Below the pieces are notes generated by a model. It was given only the letters and a program-made list of their open reading frames with translations. It ran no database searches and was not told the DNA's origin. Below, piece by piece: positions 33,601-44,869 of a DNA stretch of 64,000 nt. This stretch comes from Rutpela maculata (lineage: Eukaryota > Arthropoda > Insecta > Coleoptera > Cerambycidae), in the NCBI GenBank assembly GCA_936432065.2, contig OW386290.2, positions 138,767,677 through 138,831,676 on the forward strand, read 5' to 3'. Each line of letters opens with the position of its first letter. Position 1 is the first letter of the stretch. A program made the position numbers and the translations under genes.

Positions 33601-34384
33601 TGAAAAAAAATGTTTCAACTTAATAAATATAACCGGATGGGGAGTTCCAGCCGCTTCCAGTAGCTGGAGATTTTTTTACTTAACATCTATTATCTATGAT
33701 TTTGCTGGATCTTCATTAGTTTTTCTGGTCATTTATTATTTTTACTTAGCAGATAAATTTTACGTTAAACAGAATACTGTACATTTAATTACTATCTTAT
33801 GTATAATATATACGTATACCTCGAAATAAAATTTCCGGTAGTAGCTCGTTGAGAATACTAATAATATTTATTCACGTAAGTGTACAATGTAAATGTTTAC
33901 AGTACATCCAGCCGTCATGGTTATGAAAATTGTGATAATAATTGTTATTATTTATAGACATTTTCCACTAACAGCAATAATAAACGTAAACACGACGTTT
34001 TATAAGCAACTTTCCTTTCATAAATATATGATGTTTCGTGCTTACGTTTGTTTCTATTATATTACTTAATTAATATAAAGTGTTGTTGCAATAAATGTAA
34101 GAGCCAAGACAGCTTCAGTTTTTGTGCTTAATTGATTGTCAAAATTGAAGATAATTAATTCCACTTAATCGATTAATATGCTACACTCTTTGAAATATCA
34201 ACTAATTGTTGTAATGCGCCGAAAAAAATTATTAATGTATTATATTAATTAAAATTTAATTTGTTAAATGAAGGATACATCGTAGTGAAATTTTGTTTAC
34301 AATATACTGAAAATTTTCAGTGTATGCCTGCGTAAGGTCACCCATCTATTTTATATGGATGAGCTAAAACTTTATGCCTCCGGT
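33601..34384. other. AT-rich spacer
   Basis: No gene or repeat supported. Confidence 0.4.
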
Positions 34385-35835
34385 GAGTGAGTGAGTGCGA
34401 AAACCTTCTTAGAGTGGTCCAAGAGAGGACGAAGCGGGATATTCCTTGAAGAGACGCAGCTCGCAGACGCACATCTGGATGCAGGCGAGAGACCTACATG
34501 TACCTGGATGTGGAACAACATGAAACAAATTAAAGATACTCTTTGTGGCAAATACAGACACCGGCTTCGAAAGATTTGGTCATCCGAATTTTCGTGGAAG
34601 AACAAGGTGTCTGCAACTAATATGCTTGCCGTTCCGATTCTACTCTACTCCTTTGGAGCAGTTAAGTGGACACTAGATGAGTTACATCAATTGAATAGGG
34701 ATACCCAAGATGATGCATGTTCATAGGAGCATCCATCCTAGGTCGTACGTTCCTCGAGTGTACCTCCCACGCCAACTGGGAGGCGAGGACTCTTGAGTCT
34801 GGAGTGTACGCAGAGTAGCGCTGGGTGTGGCATGCTGTGGTTTGTGAGAGATCATGAAACTGTAAGAGTTGGCTCATTTTTTTATTTAAGGCAGCATAGC
34901 ACGTAAGACCGCAGATAATCTCGGTATTGTATTCGACTTCAGAGGCGAGGAGGCCGGCGAGGTGCTGTTCCAGAATCAGTAACTGAGCTTGCGTCAAATC
35001 ATCTGATAGCCCAAATTAAAACTGTCGCGCAAAGAAATCTGTTCAAGCAGCAGGTCGATAAGCCCATGCACGATGTATTCTACAACAACATAGAGACACT
35101 GGGTTTATCGCTTTTTTACGGTCAGTAGAGCTAAAATCGGAGACCGAGGGATTCATTATGGTCTGCCAAGATGGTGTTATTAACACCTTAGTCTACACAG
35201 TCGCATTATGGGTGTGGAGGTCCCTGATGTTAATTGTAGGATCTGCCGTCAGGCGCTGGAGTCAAGCACTTACTATCTGCATGTCCGATTTACGCTACAT
35301 CCATAAGCATAATGAGGTTTTACGAGTACTGTACTACTCTCTACGGTACTCGTACCAAATAGACCAAACACCAGTGCTGCCTTATGCCCGCGTAGAGATC
35401 GAGTCAGTTGCCGTGAACGAGAAATGCCAAATCTATTGGAACAACTCGTTCCCAACGACCAAGCAGATTCAAGCAAACCAGCCTGACATAGTCCTCCTCG
35501 ACCATCAAACCAAGATGATGCATGTCATGTATATATGTTCTCGGCACCTGCCGAGACAAACATTATCTTGAAGGAGGGGAAAAAATGGACTAAATACCAA
35601 AATCTCCGGTATGAGCTTCGAGTGCTATATCCAAATTACTCGGCCAAGATGGTCGTCCTGATAATCGGTATACTTGGTGGAATGAGGCCTATGCTTCTCT
35701 CGGAATTAAAGAACATACCAGCTTGCCAAAAGTCAGCCAAGTGGTTGGCAGGCTAAATGCAGATGGCAGGTACCCTGGGGTCCCTCCGTGTTCTTAGGGC
35801 ACACGAATCTGGAATCTGCAATTACTGACCCTGTG
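34385..35835 (+). pseudogene. REL-endonuclease non-LTR retroelement, C-terminal half
   Basis: The first part (34391-34726) encodes the region after the RT palm: TYMWNNM-like block, RLRKIWSSE, KNKVSATNMLAVPILLYSFG and WTLDELHQLN. Next come HPRSYVPRVYLPRQLGG (about 34735-34785, another frame), a degraded stretch, then a cysteine cluster remnant CRICRQALESSTYYLH (about 35240-35285) and a restriction-like endonuclease region with NQPDIVLLDHQTKMMHVMYI (about 35475-35530), matching the RPDIVLLD...K...D box. It finishes with KWTKYQNLRYELRVLYPN and GALG-like motifs to about 35835. This order belongs to the R2/R4/NeSL-type elements with a C-terminal REL domain. Several frameshifts and stops; RT core missing. 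Confidence 0.7.
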
Positions 35836-36534
35836 AAATGCGGGGAGTGGCTGTGGATAGTTCGATGGCGCTTCTCCCGTGAGAATGTCGGAGGTACGGG
35901 AGAACTGTCCAGAATTGCGCTCGCGAAAAAAAAATCTTTACTTTCCAATTACAGATAAAATTAAATAATAATCATAAAAGAAACTAAGGAGTATGTTAAA
36001 ATAGTTAAAGAAATAAATGGTCTATGCATAAGCATAACATATAGTGCAAAATATAAACTAAAATATTTACGTAAAATTGTGTAAGACACATAACACATAT
36101 ATAATAGTTAATAACAAATGCAAAAAATAAATAAATGCACATATAAACAATTTTCACTTAGTAAATTCTTTATTCTCTTTTTGAAAATAAATAGACTGGA
36201 ATTTTTTACATCAGGGTAAGTAGGTAAATGGTTATAAATTTTAGTTTTTAGAAAATATACTTTTTTAAAATAATGCTGAGTGCTGTTGATTAATTAACTG
36301 ATCTTTAAATCTTGTTTGATAATTATGGTTTGTTTGGTTTGCACGGATGGTATATTTATTTGAAAACGTAGCAACTATAGACCAATATTTTTAAGGCCTT
36401 AAAAGATTCTCTGAGCGATTTTCGGGGATGTAAACTATCCAAAATCCTAATAACACGGTTTTGCAAAATAAATGTCCAACAACATAAACAGCACTCAGTC
36501 TCCACAGCATAATTCCATAACATGGATGGGAATA
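35836..36534. other. AT-rich spacer
   Basis: No gene seen. An A-run at about 35925 could be the retroelement tail. Confidence 0.35.
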
Positions 36535-36850
36535 TCTATTAAAAACTGCTGCCTAAGGAATCACTACTTCCACATCCAAATTTCTAGTGAGGGTGGCAGT
36601 AGGGGTGAGTGATGCAAAAAAAATGTTAGGCTTTTGGTTCTTGTACACCCACTAAATTATTATTTTATATTTCACCCCCTTTAGTAATAGCGGTAATGGG
36701 GGCGGTCGTGGGGCTGGCTGATGTCAAAACAAATTTTGAGGCCTCTTGTTCTTGTAGACGCACTAAATCACAATTTAATTTTTTCATCCCCTATAATATT
36801 GGAGTGGGGGTGGTGTTAGAGGTGGCTGATAAATTAAAATAAATTTTTTA
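36535..36850 (-). repeat. Dispersed repeat family beta, copy 4
   Basis: Begins near TGCCTAAGGAATCACTACTT, followed by GT-rich tracts and the words CACTAAATCACAATTT and TTCACCCCCTTT. Same orientation as copy 1 at 14.3 kb, but without the GACAGATAGACGG end. Confidence 0.6.
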
Positions 36851-37015
36851 TAGATCCTTCGATATGTCTCTTACTGTGTCAGGTTTTTCTGAACAACTAA
36901 AAGGTTTACGTCATCGACGTAATACGTAATATGAACGTCGTATTAGCTGTTTAAGACGAGATCATTGGTAAAGATAAGTAAATGGTCTTAATATGGACTC
37001 CCATGGTACACCTGC
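36845..37015 (-). pseudogene. Reverse transcriptase fragment with YVDD box
   Basis: Minus-strand reading gives GVPWESILRPFTYLY (motif B region, normally GxPQGSxLGP) and, after a frameshift, ITYYVDDVNLLVVQ, the catalytic motif C. Fewer than 60 codons survive. Orientation is opposite to the RT piece immediately to the right. Confidence 0.65.
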
Positions 37016-37059
37016 ATTTAGGCAATAATGTTGAATTAATCGAACAGTTCAAATACAAA

Positions 37060-37430
37060 GTAAAAATTTTATTTCAATACCAAAACTAAACATTCATTTT
37101 GTGAAAACAAGCAACAAAAAGGAATTTTTAGGAACCATTCTAGACTCAGCAAATGACTTCCCAGTTGTATAGATAGTTTATATTCAAAACTAGCTAAAAG
37201 TACACTAGCTATATTAAACATTAAAAAAGAAGTTAATGACCGTGTTCATATTATATCATATTATTCTCTTGTATACACAACACTTATTTAGAATATCATC
37301 ATGTAGAGACAGACGGTGAAAGTTAATAGAGCATTTGTTAGCCAAAAAACGATTATCACAATTATCTTTAATTTGCCCTACAGATATTCTTGTCGACACA
37401 CCTTTTCTAGATAAGAAAATTATAACCGTA
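37060..37430 (+). pseudogene. Reverse transcriptase thumb fragment
   Basis: Plus-strand reading gives KEFLGTILDSA (motif E-like KxLGVxLD), IDSLYSKLAKSTLAI, HIISYYSLVYTTLI and, in another frame, RAFVSQKTIITIIFNLPYR. This is the post-catalytic thumb of CR1/Jockey-type RTs. It abuts, in opposite orientation, the YVDD fragment at 36845-37015, so the two are either two insertions or one inverted and rearranged copy. Confidence 0.65.
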
Positions 37431-37469
37431 CTTTACATGATACTATCATAGTACCACGGTACTTGTATA

Positions 37470-37680
37470 CAGTGTGACACACTTAAGATGAAGACAAACT
37501 TATAAAAGTTTTTTATTTTTTTTCCGATTTGAACCAAATTTTACTGAAGTATAGAACGAATTAGTATCTACTCCTCCTACAAATTCAAAGCCACCTGTGA
37601 TACCAAAATAAGCCGAAAGAGTCAATAAATCATATTAGGCGTTTTTTTATCGGAAAATTTTATTGATGAGAGTTGTTCAG
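37470..37680 (+). repeat. Mariner-end repeat, copy 2
   Basis: Starts CAGTGTGACACAC after TA at 37468-37469; inverted relative of 24160-24380. The words GATTTGAACCAAATTTTACT and ATCGGAAAATTTTATTG are shared. No matching right end located. Confidence 0.5.
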
Positions 37681-37729
37681 ATTTGTAAAAAATATGATAC
37701 TGTTGAGCAGAAAACTTTAAAAGACGGTG

Positions 37730-38205
37730 CAGAAATCACTCTGATGCTCTTCCATCCCTTAGGGGGTGATTCTCAATAAAGCGGAGGAACAGCGGTATCT
37801 TTGTTACAAAAAAAATATGGAACCACTCTGATGAGTAGTACAAGTACATCTCAAAGAAAGTGGCAATTAATAGTGTGATTGGTTATCACTCGAGGAGGTA
37901 ATTTTTTTATTACCATAACCATTATTTTATATGTTCTCTTCTCACCTCTATGAAAAGCGAAAAATATTAGAAGTACGACTGCTCTGCGATGTATGGGTGA
38001 AACGATGAAAGAACATCTGAATAGACGTTCTTCTATTTATTTTTATTCCTATGAGGGGCGCAAAGGGGTTATGAGGCGGCTCAGAGTAATTGCTACACCT
38101 CGTTTTGAGACGTACTACTCATCTGAGTGGATCCGTATGTCTTTTGTGCACAGATACCGCTGTGCAGCCGCTTTATTAAGAATCACTCCCTAGATGGGTG
38201 GAAAG
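37730..38205. repeat. Hairpin repeat with about 125-bp arms
   Basis: The left arm (about 37730-37860, read as complement) and right arm (about 38085-38205) share ACAAAGATACCGCTGT-like, CCGCTTTATTGAGAATCAC and TACTACTCATC words. A third, diverged copy of the right arm lies at 39470-39560, on the other side of the retroelement at 38206-39400. Confidence 0.6.
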
Positions 38206-39400
38206 TTTTTTTTTTTTTGTTAGTGAGCCGTCTAAGTTTAGTTTCTGGAATCACGCAGCCTCTTGGGCTTATTGTGATATTCTCCCATTTGCTTTATGAT
38301 GCCAAATTCAGTATTCTGGTCCCTTGCACTAGCTTGTACAACCCCATCGCTGGTTTGGTTTCATATTCTTCTGGACTCTTGGTCTTGGTTGCCCATATGT
38401 TGCCTGTCTTCTATAATCCAGAGCCTCACAGCCGCACAGGATGTGGTAGGATATCTCCGTTGCCCTATTGCATTGTCTGCATCTTAAGTCCCCGTTGAAC
38501 AATCCAATTGTGCAGTGCTCTGTTAGGAAGCCAGCAATTATGCGGAGCTGGTTCCTGCTTAGTGACAGCAGTTCTTCAGTCTTCTTCCGGGATGGTCCTT
38601 TAATAAAGGTTTGATTCTTGACCCAGTTCCTCATTTGGTGCGTACTGTGGTTTTAGGTACTCCCAGGGCCGGTTCTGGACTAATATATGGAGCTGACGAT
38701 CCTTTTCTTGCTAGCTCATCAGCTTTCTCGTTGCCTTCGATTCCTGCGTATCTCGAAACCCACTGAATGTTTACCTTATAGTGGTCCACTAGGGCTCTTA
38801 GGCATTCCCACAGTTTGGATGTCACCTTAGGGTTTGACAGTGCCCTTAGAGTCGCCTGGCTGTCTGTTATAATATCGATCTGTTATTTTTATAGGCTCTC
38901 TTATTGTTTTCTGCTGCGCAATCTAGAATTTCTGCCTGAAAGACGGGGGTGTATTTTCCTAGTGATCTACTGTGAGTTCCTCAGATCACTATATATGCCG
39001 GCACCAGTACCTTCCTCGGTCCTTGATCCGTCTGTATACCAGACAAAGTCTCGTGGTTGGGTGCTGTTGTCGGTTAATGTCCATTCACTTCTCCTATTTT
39101 TGTTCCGAAGTTTCTGTTAAAAGTGCATTTAGGAATCATGTGGTCTGTTCTCACTTGAGATGTCATCACTCCCACTAGATTTCTAATTCGATTGTGCTCC
39201 AGCGCTGCGTATTTATCACTGGGTTTATCTTGCAGCCTGAAGTGTCCCATCGCCCCCTTCCCATTACCACCAGGTGAAGGGGGGGGGTCCAGTAGGACCT
39301 CCATGGCTACTGTTGATGTTGTTTTCATCGCTCCCGTCGCCGTTAGACAGACAAGTCTTTGAACCTTGCTTAGTTCAGAGGCAACAGTGTGTTAAGGGGT
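38206..39400 (-). pseudogene. 5'-truncated non-LTR retroelement with RNase H and poly(A) tail
   Basis: On the minus strand: KVQRLVCLTATGAM (about 39365, the RT-RNase H linker motif), a frame to 39074, then an RNase H domain with WYTDGS-like sequence, FQAEILDC, ITDSQATLRAL and WVSRYAGIEGNEKADELARK (residues for D-E-D-D present), then GFLTEHCTIGLFNGDLRCRQC and SYHILCGCEAL. The 3' end is a 13-base A tract on the minus strand (T-run at 38206-38218). Several stops and frameshifts. I/Jockey-type with RNase H. It landed beside copies of the hairpin repeat. Confidence 0.8.
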
Positions 39401-39469
39401 ATTTACATACATACATGGAGAGTGATTTTTACATCGTTTTTTTTAAATTGTCCTCTTCAACTGAGCAAT

Positions 39470-39560
39470 TTCATAATCTTTTTGAACAAAGATACCACTG
39501 TGCAGCCGTGAAATCGATTTTTACCTCCTGGAAGGGGTGGAAAATGGTGAAAATGGGTCT
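39470..39560 (+). repeat. Third copy of the 38.1-kb hairpin arm
   Basis: ACAAAGATACCACTGTGCAG followed by CCGTGAAATCGATTTTTACC resembles 38147-38190, with GGGGTGGAAAATGG resembling the arm end GGGTGGAAAG. Confidence 0.5.
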
Positions 39561-39800
39561 AAATGTAAGTCAGATCCTTCCACTGAGGTTTTTTACCGTG
39601 CTGAAAGATACAAATATTTTTTTTTATAGAAATGTAGTTGTTAAATGTATACGAGCGCTTCTCACCCATAGAGTGTGTTTTTGGAACTCGTGTCCATTGA
39701 GACTTTTGATCTACTGGACCAGTAGAACCACATATAAAAAATTGGAGAAATTCACAACACATAGCAAGCTAATTGGGCTAGAATCAGAAAAATCGGTGTG

Positions 39801-40444
39801 ACTATTGTTTTTGGCAACAGATTCAACTAATGGATGTTTCCATGGGCAAGGCATTCTTTTCTGAATTATTACTTGATTTATCATACGCAATATCTGCGGA
39901 ATACAGTACGGTACGCATAACTTAATATCGACTATTGAAAGAACATAACAGTAATATCCCAACAAATGCCTGAAATGTCAATTGGCATTACTTGTTGCGT
40001 GCCCCCGTACACTAATTATGCGTTTAGATGAATGATTGGTAGGTTGCACCAGTCGTTTTCTTTATAGGGAGATTGATTATTAAAGAACGTATGATAGCTC
40101 CAAATCGGGAAGTAAGAAAGGTGAACACACTGCAGCAAAACATATGCATGTCGAATGGGCAACTTGTAGGTGCATGATAATATGCACTTTATTTTATTGA
40201 TGCCATTTTAAGAGACCATAACCATATCAAATGGTAGTAGTTATTAGAATGCATTTTAAATTGATTTTGGTTTTTGTCTGGATGTCGCTTCCGGACTTTT
40301 ATGGCTGTTTGAGTTTCAAACGGTGACTTGGCATAATAGTAAAATTAATTAATCGCAATACTGTTACTGGAATCGTCTCGGAAATAAACTGCTTCTTGAA
40401 AGTTAGGGATCTTGTAAATGGAATCTAAATTTCTTGCTGTTATA
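39801..40444. other. Spacer without recognised genes
   Basis: No coding, RNA or repeat signal I can support. Confidence 0.4.
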
Positions 40445-40796
40445 CAGGGTGGACCAAATAAGATGGGATTTGCTGTTTTCTCTAAAACTATGGCAGATAG
40501 ACAAAAACCAATAATAGGTGTCCTGAGCTAGATTTCTGAGAAACCAACAATGCCGCAAACCGATATCATCTATCTTTTTCGACTACCGAGCTGCATAGCG
40601 TTTTTGGAAAATTGGCATTTTTGGATACCTCTATATCTCAGTTACCAAGTGTCAAATCGAAAATCGAGTAACACATTCTTAATGCACGTTTTTAAGTAAA
40701 ATCCGTTGCTGTTAAGAAGAAAATTATGCATGCCTCAGTTTTCGAGATATAGACAAAACTTGTGCTTTTTTAAATGGAACACTCTGTAAATTATTT
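40445..40796. mobile_element. Short TA-flanked element with mariner-like ends
   Basis: Starts CAGGGTGGACCAAATAAG and ends, inverted, CAGAGTGTTCCATTTAA, with TA at 40443-40444 and 40797-40798. Only about the outer 12 bases pair, so it may be a composite of two unrelated ends. Confidence 0.4.
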
Positions 40797-40954
40797 CATT
40801 ATTCGATCACAACTTAAATTAGAAAATATTTTTCGGACATTGATTCCTGTAAAAGTTTCGGAGATCAATCGCTGTGACAGACGAATGGATGGACGAACGG
40901 GCGGATGGATGTCTGAGTTGCTCCAGACCCAGGTGCCAGAAAAGCCTTATCGTC

Positions 40955-42440
40955 TATGTAATGAAGCATTATAAGGACTTTTTTGTAAATATTTCGTGCA
41001 AAGACGAAATTACCTTCTCCACACCCCCCCCCCCCCCATTTTCGAGGGTGCTGAACACGATGCAATGCCGCAACCCCCTGGAACGACCAAAAACTACCCC
41101 TTTGATCCCTTCATGTTCTCATATATAAACGGGTCTGGGGAGTGATTCATCGACGGGTTATTCTTGAAATAACATGGAAGGGGGTTATAGAGTAAGTGGA
41201 ATCCCGACAGTAGGCCTAGGAAGTTGATTAAACCCTCTCGAGGTGCGGAAAATCATTTTATTCAAATGATTCGGTTCAAACCCCCCATTTTCGGGGTTGC
41301 TGATCACGGGAAAAATATTAATTTTTAGTTCCAACCTCTCATCATCCCTCAAACAGGCAGAAACCACCCCTCACTTGCCAAAAAGCATGCTATCCAGGAT
41401 TTACAGGTTTTCCGACATACGATCGTTATTCCTGTTCATATCCCTTCATTCTTCACGGAAGAGAAGGTGGTAGCGACCTTCGGGGTTGCTTCAACCCTTC
41501 CAAGGGGTAAAATTCATTAATTACACTTTGGATCGTCAATACGCCATCCCCCGTTTTCGCAGGCGCTGTGTCGTTTATTTAATTAATTGTAAGCAAATAA
41601 TTTATTTTGTCATAAAAATATTTTCATGTAATTCTTTGAACAAACAACATTGCCATTGACGACAAAATTTATCATTCATTACTCCCCGATGAAGAAATCA
41701 TTATACCCTACTCAGAAGCCTACACAATCATCGCTCCAGCGATAACTGGTGGATGAGGGTAAGTTTCCGTCCACTATGGGGGTTGAGGAGAATCGGAGAT
41801 GAAGGTGAATATTTTTATCATGATCAGTGCCTGCGAAAACCGGGGAGGGCGTATTGACGATCCAAAGTGTAATTAATGATTGGAAGGGTTGAAGCAACTC
41901 CGAGGTCGCTACCACATTTTCTTCCATGAAAAATGAAGGGATATGCATAGGAATAAGGATCATATGTCGCAAAACCTGTAAATCCCGGATAACATGCTTT
42001 CTGGTGAGTGAGGTGAGGTGGTTTCTGCCCGTTTGAGGGATGAGGAGGGGTTGGAGCTAAAAACGAATATTTTGTCCGTATCCCCCCGAAAACTGGGGGA
42101 TACGCGTTTGAACCGAATCATTTGAAAGAAAATGATTTTCCACCACTCGGGAGGGTTCAATCATCCTCCTAGGCATGCTGTCTGGATTTTACTTACTCTA
42201 TAACCCTTCCATGTTATTTCAAGTATAACTCGTCAATAAATCACTCCCCAGACCCGTTTATGCATGAAAACATAAAGCGATCCATAGAAGGGGTGGTTTT
42301 TGGCTGTTTTAGGGAGTTTCGGCGGTCAAAAACTTCTTCCACCACTTGTATCGTGTTCAGCACCTTCGAAGATGGGGTGGAGGGAGGTAATCTCGTCTTT
42401 GCACGAAATATTTACACTATTTCTTCCTTCATTACATAGA
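40955..42440. mobile_element. GC-richer fold-back, about 600-bp arms
   Basis: The left arm (about 40955-41570) and right arm (about 41830-42440) are inverted copies through many G- and C-runs: GACGAAATTACCTTC with its complement near 42395, AACGGGTCTGGGGAGTGATT with its complement near 42245, CACTTTGGATCGTCAATACG with its complement near 41855. The loop (41575-41825) is AT-rich. Arms are much more GC-rich than the neighbourhood and rich in CCCC/GGGG. No ORF with family similarity and no target duplication resolved. Confidence 0.75.
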
Positions 42441-43014
42441 CTATTGTTGCAATACTTAATTTAGAATAAAGAATTTTTGAATTAAATTGAATTACATTCG
42501 AAATCCAAGATTATCGAGACGCAAATAGGTCGAATGTAGTTGCTTTTTTTTTACTTTATTTTTTATTGTTGTGTTTCACCATCATAAAATAAAATAAAAT
42601 TAATTAAATAAAATAAAAATTTCTAAAACTAACATTATTTACAAAAGTTTAATAAATCGGCGAAGAATTGTTTACTTTAGTTGTTACAATTTCTATGAGC
42701 ATTATAAGTCATCCTTCCACTGTTATAATAACTCAGGAAGAGCTCAAATAAACTTGAACTTGAAACTATGATAAAGTCGAAAATACAATAAATCGCAGGG
42801 AAAATGACCCACTGATCTTCATTAGGTTTTCTAATCCAGATATCTATTACCATTATAAATAAAATTAAAATTATTCTAGCGGTCGTTGCTTTAAAAATTT
42901 ACATTTTGATTGATGCTACGTAGGTTGGTATAAAGCAGTGGCAAACTGACCCATGTTTACACTAGGAAGTGGATATATATATAAAAAAAAACCTATTTAT
43001 AAAGCACAGTATTA
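42441..43014. other. AT-rich spacer
   Basis: AAATAAAATAAAATTAATTA runs at 42585-42620; no gene. Confidence 0.4.
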
Positions 43015-43365
43015 ATGTGTCTATTTTTTAACTATTTTTGTCTGCTAGGTAAATTGTTGCCTCCCAACGAATTGAAATTTGGTGTGGAGGTGTACTTCCA
43101 CAATCCTCAAAAAATTCAATTCCTAAACCTAAAAACAAAACCGCTAAATCGTGAGCAAAATTTTAGTATTTATAGTATTCTATGTGAGTGTAATAAACGT
43201 TGTGTGAGTGAGTCATACGGACCATTCAGTGTTAGATTGGATCAGAACAGGGGTTACATTAGGAAGAATGAGATTCAGAAATGGAAGATTTGCGAACAAG
43301 CTTGGGAGAACGGACATAGAATAAACTGGGACTCGGCAAAAGAACTTAAACTGAACATTATTTAA
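43015..43365 (+). pseudogene. Penelope-like GIY-YIG endonuclease fragment
   Basis: The later part of this 116-codon frame reads YSILCECNKRCVSESYGPFS, VRLDQNRGYIRKNEIQKWK and ICEQAWENGHRINWDSA. CxCxxxYVGET...LSxRLxEH...AEHAWxxGHxIxW is the GIY-YIG endonuclease plus flanking cysteines found at the C-terminus of Penelope-like retroelements. Here Tyr-Val-Gly is CVS and the usual ET is ES, so the catalytic signature is damaged. The first 45 codons are not recognisable, and the frame is open only over this piece. No RT nearby. Confidence 0.65.
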
Positions 43366-43561
43366 AATAAAACTATCAACTAGATATATCAACAGTTCTG
43401 TGTAAGCAGTAAGTATCTATGGATACTGAATATAACAAATATATTCTTAAAGCTATATATTTAATACACACAGCATACGAACACGAAAGGAAACAGATTC
43501 GGTTTCCGAAACGTCAGCGGAATATGTTATTTTTATATTTTTGTTCTTATTCATTATTTAG

Positions 43562-43830
43562 TAGGTATGCTTTTAGAGGACAGAATATTTACTAGCGAAA
43601 TATTTTTGTCGAACTCCTCTATACGTTTCCTTAAATATATGAGGAATAAAAACCAGACTGCAACCAACAGCTTTTCTCCGGACTAACGCCCCGCCGAGCG
43701 CTGAATTACGAATTACAAGACTGGCCGTGTTAAGTGCAATAACTGTGTATTGCCACAAAACGCTAAAGTTTCGATTTCAATAGACACCAGCCAAAAGACT
43801 TATTCCTACTTAAAGGAGCTCTCGTGCCAG
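43562..43830 (+). repeat. Mid-size repeat gamma, copy 1
   Basis: TAGGTATGCTTTTAGAGG...GAATTACGAATTACAAG...GTTAAGTGCA, then CGCTAAAGTTTCGATTTC and TTAAAGGAGCTCTCGTGCCA. The first 175 bp recur directly at 44045, and the whole unit recurs inverted at 44534-44790. Confidence 0.75.
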
Positions 43831-44044
43831 CCACCCCATACCACTTGCAGACTGCAGTTTCGAGCTAATGGCTCTTGTCAGTGCAAGGTAGGTCTGAGAT
43901 GGCTGGAACGACGCATTTGTTCACTCTTGGTACATGACGAGATTTATAAAACCACGACATGCAGCAAAAATGGTAGGCTCCATCTAGCGGCTAATGTCTA
44001 TTACAATCGAAACAGCAGTAGCCCTGACATGGGCATAGTTAGTA

Positions 44045-44218
44045 GGTATGCTTTTAGAGGGCAGAATATTTACTAGTGAAATATTTTTGTCGAATTCCCC
44101 TATACGTTTCCTTAAATATATAAGGAATAAAAACCAAACTGCAACCAACAGCTATTCTCCGGACTAATGCCCGCCGAGCGCTGAATTACGAATTACAAGC
44201 CTGGCCGCGTTAAGTGCA
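44045..44218 (+). repeat. Mid-size repeat gamma, copy 2 (partial)
   Basis: Direct repeat of 43562-43738 with roughly 92 percent identity by eye, ending at GTTAAGTGCA. The paired direct copies 310 bp apart could be remnants of a short terminal direct-repeat element. Confidence 0.7.
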
Positions 44219-44380
44219 TATTACATATAAAGACAGGGAATTTTTTCAATTATGAGATTATGAGTATTTTAAAATCTGAAATCTCCAGTTTAAACGCGCG
44301 GTCCCCATTCACCGTTTGAAGTTTAACCTTATACAGCTGGTCCAGTATCGCATCGCAATACCGGTACCGAAATTCCATAT

Positions 44381-44520
44381 TCGTACCAATCGTATCGGTG
44401 ATACGAAATGTATCAATCGTATCGGCGATACGAAATGTACGAATCTTTTATTTTTGTGGGATTCGTACCATTCGTACCACTGCAAGGATTCGTACCAATG
44501 ATACGAATCATACGAGTACT
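44381..44520 (+). repeat. GATACGAA-type tandem repeat
   Basis: A 28-bp unit (CCAATCGTATCGGTGATACG then AAATGTAT) occurs twice at 44387-44442, followed by several ATTCGTACCA words. Low-complexity array enclosed by the inverted gamma copies. Confidence 0.65.
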
Positions 44521-44533
44521 ACCCACCTCTAGC

Positions 44534-44790
44534 TGGCACGAGAGCTCCTTTAAGTAGGAATAAGTCTTTAGGTTGGTGTCTATTGAAATCGAAACTTTAG
44601 CGTTTTGTGGCAATACACATTTATTGCACTTAACGCGGCCAGGCTTGTAATTCGTAATTCAGTGCTCGGCGGGGCATTAGTCCCGAGAATAGCTGTTGGT
44701 TGCAGTCTGGTTTTTATTCCTTATATATTTAAGGAAACGTATAGAGGAGTTCGACAAAATTATTTCACTAGTAAATTATTCATTATTTGT
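44534..44790 (-). repeat. Mid-size repeat gamma, copy 3 (inverted)
   Basis: Complement of 43562-43830: TGGCACGAGAGCTCCTTTAA, GAAACTTTAGCGTTTTGTGG and CTTGTAATTCGTAATTCAG all match. With copy 1 it forms an inverted pair enclosing 44 kb copy 2 and the GATACGAA array. Confidence 0.75.
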
Positions 44791-44869
44791 CAAAAAACAC
44801 CCTCTAACTGCTCCTTTGATGTAATAGTCACAGGCGTAGAGGTTATTTTCCAGTAGAATACTGAATAAT

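Noticed and set aside
38127..38498. 123-codon plus-strand open frame
   Set aside because: Antisense of the RNase H retroelement tail on the minus strand.
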